DNA from: Rhodovibrionaceae bacterium
GTDB taxonomy: Bacteria > Pseudomonadota > Alphaproteobacteria > Kiloniellales > DSM-21159
NCBI GenBank assembly: GCA_028279885.1
Contig: JANQMX010000069.1
Span: 1-64,000 of the forward strand
Length of the DNA stretch: 64,000 bases
Direction: 5' to 3'
Positions within the stretch are counted from its first letter, which is position 1; the number at the start of each line of letters is the position of its first letter. A model generated the notes under the pieces. It had not been told where the DNA came from. It did no database searches and was given only the letters and a program-made list of their open reading frames with translations. Below, piece after piece: positions 59,490 through 64,000 of this stretch. The translations under genes and the position numbers were made by a program.

Positions 59490-61907
59490 CTAGCCCCGCA
59501 GCGTGCCGCCGCAGTGCTTCTCCACCTGGGCGACGATCTTAGCCGAGACGGCCTCCAAGGCCTCTTCGGTCAGGGTCGCTTCGCGCGGTTGCAGGGTGAC
59601 GGCCAGCGCCAGGGATTTCTTGCCCTCGCCGAGCGCCGCTCCGCGGAAGACGTCGAAGAGATCGACCTGAGCGATCAGCGCCTTGTCGGCGCCCTTGGCG
59701 GCACGCAGCACCTTCTCCGCCGGCACGGTCTCGTCGACCACGAAGGCGAAGTCGCGCTCGACCGGCTGGAAGGGCGCGAGATCGGCGGCGGCTTTCAGCT
59801 TGCCGGCCTTCTTGGGCGGTGGCACCTGCTCCAGGAAGACCTCGCAGGCCACCACGGGCCCCTTGAGGTCGAGGCGGCGCAGGATGCGGGGGTGCACCTC
59901 GCCGAAGGCGGCCAGCACCTTGGGGCCGAGGCGGAGCTGGCCGCTGCGGCCCGGGTGGTACCAGTGGGGCGCGTCGGTCGAGACCTGCAGGTTCTCAACC
60001 GGAGCGCCGACGGCCTCCAGCACCGCGACAGCGTCGGCCTTGGCGTCGAAGGCGTCGCGCGGGCGGGGCGGCGCGTTCCAGTGGCGCGGCCCGCTCTCGC
60101 CGGCGCGCACCACGGCCGCCGTCCAGTCCTGCCCCTCGGGCGCGTCGCCCTGGTAGAGCGGCCCGATCTCGAACAGGCCCACGTCGCCGTAGCCGCGGTC
60201 GGCGTTGCGCTGTGCGGCCTGCAGCAAGGTGGTCAGTACCGAAGGACGCATGACCACGAGATCGGTGGAGATGGGATTGTCGAGCTTGATCGCCGGCTCG
60301 TCCCAGCCGAAGAGTTCGGCCGTGGGCTCATCGATGAAGGAGTAGGTGACGCACTCGTTGAGGCCGGCCCAGCAGAGCGCGTTGCGCGCCGCCGAGGCGC
60401 GGCGCTGCCGGTCGGTCAGGGCCGGGCGCGGCAGCGCGGTTTCCCGCGGCAGCGGCGTCACCGGGATATCCTCATAGCCCTGGATGCGCAGCACCTCTTC
60501 CACCAGGTCTGCTTCGCCGACGATATCGGGGCGCCAGCTCGGCACGCTGCAGGTGAGTGTGCGGCCCTTGCGGCTCGTCACCGGGAAGCCCAGGTGCTCC
60601 AGGATGGCGACCTGGCGCTCGGCCGGGACGGCGACGCCGCCCAGGCTCTCGCAGCGGTTCTCGCGCAGAGTGACGCTGCGGCTGGTGTCGGGGATCTCGC
60701 CGGCGGAGACCACGTGGCTGGCCTCGCCACCGCAAAGCTCCAGCACCCAGCGCGCGGCGACCTCTGGGCCCCAGCGCGCACTGTCTGGGTCGAGCCCGCG
60801 CTCGAAGCGGTAACGGGCATCGGAGACAATGCCGAGCTTGCGGCCGCTGGCGGCGGTGCGGACCGGATCGAAGAGGGCGACCTCGAGGAAGACGTTGGTG
60901 GTCTCTTCGGTGCAGCCGGAGAGCTCGCCGCCCATGATGCCGCCGATGCCCTCGATGCCGTTCTCGTCGGCGATCACCGTCATGCTCGGGTCGAGGCTGT
61001 AGGTGCGGCCGTCCAGCGCCAGCACCTCCTCGCCGTCGCGCGCCATGCGCATGGTGGGATTGCCTTTGACCTTGTCGGCGTCGAAGACGTGCAACGGCCG
61101 GCCGAGGTCGAAGGTCACGTAGTTGGTGATGTCGACCAGGGCAGAGATGGGCCGGAGGCCGATGGCCTTGAGGCGTTTCTGCATCCAAGCCGGGGAGGGG
61201 CCGTTCTTCACGCCGCGGAAGCTGCGTCCCGCGACGTAGGGGCAGGCCTCCTGCAGGTCGGCCGGCAGGTCGCGCACCCACTTGAGTGGGCTCTCGAAGG
61301 TCCCTTCGATCTTGGGCGCGCTGAGCGGCTTTAGTTTGCCGAGGCCGGCGGCGGCCAGGTCGCGGGCAACGCCGCGCACGCCGAGACAGTCGCTACGGTT
61401 CGGCGTGATGGCGATATCGATGACCGGATCGTCCAGGCCGAGGATGGGCGCGATGGGCTGGCCAGGCTTGAGGTCACCGGCCTCGCCGTCGGGAGCCAGG
61501 TCGATGATGCCCTCGTGCTCGTCGGAGAGTCCCAGCTCGCGCTCGCTGAGCAGCATGCCGTTGGAATCGATGCCGCGGATCTGGCCGGACTTGAGCAGCA
61601 GCTCGGTGCCGGGGACGTAGCTGCCCGCGGCGGCGAAGACACCATACATGCCGGTCCGCGCATTGGGGGCGCCGCAGACGACTTGCACCTCGCCGCTGCC
61701 GGTCTCGACCCGGCAGACACGCAGGCGGTCGGCGTTCGGGTGCTGGCTCGCCTCGATGACGTAGCCGACCACGAAGGGCACCAGCTTCTCGGCCGGGTTC
61801 TCCACGCCTTCCAGCTCGAGCCCGAGCATGGAGAGCTTCTCAGCGATCTCCTCCAGCGAGGCCTCGGTCTCGAGATGGTCTTTCAGCCAACTGAATGTGA
61901 ATTTCAT
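59490..61907 (-). CDS. pheT: Phenylalanine--tRNA ligase subunit beta
   Basis: 805 aa; MKFTFSWLKDHLETEASLEEIAEKLSMLGLELEG, tRNA-binding and B5 regions, C-terminal FDX-ACB. Confidence 0.98.
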   Translation of the reverse strand: MKFTFSWLKDHLETEASLEEIAEKLSMLGLELEGVENPAEKLVPFVVGYVIEASQHPNADRLRVCRVETGSGEVQVVCGAPNARTGMYGVFAAAGSYVPGTELLLKSGQIRGIDSNGMLLSERELGLSDEHEGIIDLAPDGEAGDLKPGQPIAPILGLDDPVIDIAITPNRSDCLGVRGVARDLAAAGLGKLKPLSAPKIEGTFESPLKWVRDLPADLQEACPYVAGRSFRGVKNGPSPAWMQKRLKAIGLRPISALVDITNYVTFDLGRPLHVFDADKVKGNPTMRMARDGEEVLALDGRTYSLDPSMTVIADENGIEGIGGIMGGELSGCTEETTNVFLEVALFDPVRTAASGRKLGIVSDARYRFERGLDPDSARWGPEVAARWVLELCGGEASHVVSAGEIPDTSRSVTLRENRCESLGGVAVPAERQVAILEHLGFPVTSRKGRTLTCSVPSWRPDIVGEADLVEEVLRIQGYEDIPVTPLPRETALPRPALTDRQRRASAARNALCWAGLNECVTYSFIDEPTAELFGWDEPAIKLDNPISTDLVVMRPSVLTTLLQAAQRNADRGYGDVGLFEIGPLYQGDAPEGQDWTAAVVRAGESGPRHWNAPPRPRDAFDAKADAVAVLEAVGAPVENLQVSTDAPHWYHPGRSGQLRLGPKVLAAFGEVHPRILRRLDLKGPVVACEVFLEQVPPPKKAGKLKAAADLAPFQPVERDFAFVVDETVPAEKVLRAAKGADKALIAQVDLFDVFRGAALGEGKKSLALAVTLQPREATLTEEALEAVSAKIVAQVEKHCGGTLRG

Positions 61908-61910
61908 GGC

Positions 61911-62981
61911 CTACAGCCCCCGCACCATCGACGGCGTCTCCAACGGCACGAAGCCGTAGTGGCGCAGCCAGCGGATGTCGCTGTCGTAGAAGGGTCGGAG
62001 GTCGGGCATGCCGTACTTCAGCATGGCGATGCGCTCGATGCCCATGCCGAAGGCGAAGCCCTGGTACTTGCTGCTGTCGATGCCGCAGTTCTCCAGCACC
62101 TTCGGATTGACCATGCCGCAGCCCAGGATCTCCAGCCAGTCGTCGCCGGCGCCGATCACCAGCTGTCCGCCCTTCTTGCTGCAGCCGATATCGACCTCCG
62201 CCGAGGGCTCGGTGAAGGGGAAGTAGCTGGGGCGGAAGCGCACAGGGAGATCGTCCACGCCGAAGTAGGCGCGGCAGAACTCGATCAGGGTGCCCTTCAG
62301 GTGGCCCATGTGGGTCGACTCGTCGATCACCAGCCCCTCGACCTGATGGAACATGGGGCTGTGCGTCGCGTCGTGGTCGGCGCGGAAGGTGCGGCCGGGC
62401 GCGATCACCCGGATGGGCGGCTTGGTCGACTGCATGGTCCGCACCTGCACCGGGCTGGTGTGGGTGCGCAGCACCATGCGAGAGCCGTCCGGCTTCTCCG
62501 GGAAATAGAAGGTGTCCATCTCCTGGCGCGCCGGGTGCTCGGGCGGGATATTGAGGGCGTCGAAGTTGTGGAAGTCGTCCTCGATGTGCGGCCCTTCGGC
62601 GACGGTGAAGCCCATCTCGCCGAAAATCGCCACCAGCTCTTCCATGGTCTGGCTGATCGGGTGGACCAGGCCCACCTCGCGCGGCCGGGCCGGTAGGGAG
62701 ACGTCGAGGCTTTCCTCCGCCAGGCGGCGCTCCAGCTCCACCTCTTCCAGCTCCGCCTTGCGCGCCTCGATGGCGCTTTGCAGGGCGTCCTTGACCAGGT
62801 TGAGCGCCTGACCTTGGGCCTTGCGGGCCTCGGGGTCGAGCCCGCCGAGACCCTTCATCAACTGGGTGATGCGCCCTTTCTTGCCCAACCCGGAGACGCG
62901 CAGCGCCTCCAGCGCCGCAAGATCCGGGGCAGCGTGAGCCGCCGTCAGCAGCTCGCTCTTGAGGCTGTCGAGATCTGTCAT
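61911..62981 (-). CDS. pheS: Phenylalanine--tRNA ligase subunit alpha
   Basis: [39 protein letters not shown]...; [19 protein letters not shown]. Start trimmed to ATG 62981. Confidence 0.98.
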   Translation of the reverse strand: MTDLDSLKSELLTAAHAAPDLAALEALRVSGLGKKGRITQLMKGLGGLDPEARKAQGQALNLVKDALQSAIEARKAELEEVELERRLAEESLDVSLPARPREVGLVHPISQTMEELVAIFGEMGFTVAEGPHIEDDFHNFDALNIPPEHPARQEMDTFYFPEKPDGSRMVLRTHTSPVQVRTMQSTKPPIRVIAPGRTFRADHDATHSPMFHQVEGLVIDESTHMGHLKGTLIEFCRAYFGVDDLPVRFRPSYFPFTEPSAEVDIGCSKKGGQLVIGAGDDWLEILGCGMVNPKVLENCGIDSSKYQGFAFGMGIERIAMLKYGMPDLRPFYDSDIRWLRHYGFVPLETPSMVRGL

Positions 62982-63096
62982 GTTCTGCCTGAACCCGCCT
63001 CGCATGGCTCCGCGGCGGGAACAGAGCTGAACGAGGAAAAGGTCGCTTTCGGCCCGCCGCCTCTCGCCCCTCGCAAGGAGAGACAAGAGTAAAGCC

Positions 63097-63456
63097 TTAG
63101 CCCTGCCGGGCTGCCGCCGCTTGGTCGACCAGGGCCTTGAAGGCCTCCGGCTCGCGCACGGCGAGGTCGGCCAGCATCTTGCGGTCCACTTCGATGCCGG
63201 CCTTGTGGATCCCGTCCATAAACTGGGAGTAGGTCATGCCGTGCTCGCGGGTCGCCGCGTTGATGCGCTGGATCCAGAGGCCCCGGAAGAAGCGCTTGCG
63301 GGTGCGGCGGTCGCGGTAGGCGTACTGCCAGCCTTTCTCGACCGCCTGGACGGCGACGCGAAAGACGTTCTTCCGCCGGCCGTAGTAGCCGTCGGCCGCC
63401 TTGACGACCTTCTTGTGCTTGGCGTGGGCGGTGGTGCCGCGCTTGACTCGTGCCAT
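63097..63456 (-). CDS. rplT: 50S ribosomal protein L20
   Basis: [35 protein letters not shown]. Confidence 0.98.
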   Translation of the reverse strand: MARVKRGTTAHAKHKKVVKAADGYYGRRKNVFRVAVQAVEKGWQYAYRDRRTRKRFFRGLWIQRINAATREHGMTYSQFMDGIHKAGIEVDRKMLADLAVREPEAFKALVDQAAAARQG

Positions 63457-63473
63457 CGTCGCGCTCCTCTGCC

Positions 63474-63674
63474 TCAGCCGTTGGGAAGATAGTTTTTCTT
63501 CACGATCTTGGCGTCCGCATCGGCCAGGATCATGGTGCCGCGTGCCTTCCGCTTCATCTTCTGCGGGCGCTTGCGCATGCCGTGGTTCAGGAAGGCGGAG
63601 CCGACCTTGACGCGGCCGCTCGCCGTGAGCTTGAAGCGCTTCTTGGCGCCGCTCTTGGTCTTCATCTTAGGCAT
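63474..63674 (-). CDS. rpmI: 50S ribosomal protein L35
   Basis: [36 protein letters not shown]. Confidence 0.98.
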   Translation of the reverse strand: MPKMKTKSGAKKRFKLTASGRVKVGSAFLNHGMRKRPQKMKRKARGTMILADADAKIVKKNYLPNG

Positions 63675-63787
63675 TTCGTTTCCTTCTCTCTCGTCGGCGT
63701 CGCGAACGCCGTATGTAAAGGCGGCTGGGCATGCCTATGGCCGCGCCGCCAGACTTCTCCGAATTTCGGAAAGCAGGTCTTATATAG

Positions 63788-63805
63788 GCGCGGGAATTCC
63801 CGCGC
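63788..63805. promoter_or_regulatory. 18-bp perfect palindrome within a candidate rpmI-operon promoter
   Basis: GCGCGGGAATTCCCGCGC; minus strand reads TTGCGC-17nt-TATAAG, a plausible sigma70 -35/-10. Confidence 0.5.
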
Positions 63806-63810
63806 AAGTA

Positions 63811-64000
63811 TCAGTGGGGGATATCGGGGTTTTCCCGAAGATAGAAGACAAGGTCCAAGGGTGGCGGTTCCGCCCCGGCTTCCTTGAGCAAGGCGTGGGC
63901 CTGACCCCGGTGGTGGGTCTGATGGTTGAAGACGTGGCCCAGGGTCAGGGCGAAAGGGGTGGTGACGTCGGCCGGCGAGACCATGGTGCGGTAGCTCAGG
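63811..64000 (-). CDS. DinB family protein (C-terminal part; runs off window)
   Basis: Minus strand translates LSYRTMVSPADVTTPFALTLGHVFNHQTHHRGQAHALLKEAGAEPPPLDLVFYLRENPDIPH*; His-rich DinB motif. Confidence 0.82.
   Translation of the reverse strand, partial: LSYRTMVSPADVTTPFALTLGHVFNHQTHHRGQAHALLKEAGAEPPPLDLVFYLRENPDIPH

Overview
The window is a high-GC chromosomal segment whose gene content looks alphaproteobacterial (Rhodospirillales/Kiloniellales-like). I saw no rRNA, tRNA, CRISPR array or transposase gene. Most of it is ordinary: rpmI-rplT-pheST, uvrB, ftsY-mtaB, dapD, rmuC, a FecI/FecR/TonB-receptor/PepSY iron module, a hydantoinase pair and a dipeptide-type ABC transporter. The strongest unusual signal is at 32.6-37.6 kb. 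A low-GC two-gene cassette (a 391-aa unknown protein, TGATG-coupled to an SF1 helicase with coiled coil, PLD and Zn-finger regions that resembles the fused helicase-PLD form of Mokosh) is inserted at the convergent ppk2/adh junction. It is flanked by 132-bp direct repeats (6 mismatches, no indels), each carrying the ppk2 and adh 3' ends. A second cassette at 41.95-46.1 kb (Zur box, dsrE-like gene, zigA-like COG0523 gene, DUF1826, GMC oxidoreductase) has similar architecture: a 39-nt in-frame relic of the dapD 3' end lies at its far side, at the convergent gcvA/dapD junction. Other notable items are a phosphonopyruvate-hydrolase-like gene divergent from an Opp/Dpp-type ABC transporter plus an alkaline-phosphatase-superfamily enzyme, a histone-H1-like repeat protein with a C-terminal amphi-Trp-like domain, a protein with three novel Cys-paired repeats, a family of MITE-like palindromic repeats, and a multi-hairpin leader upstream of an HNH gene. 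All homology calls are from reading protein motifs; no searches were run.
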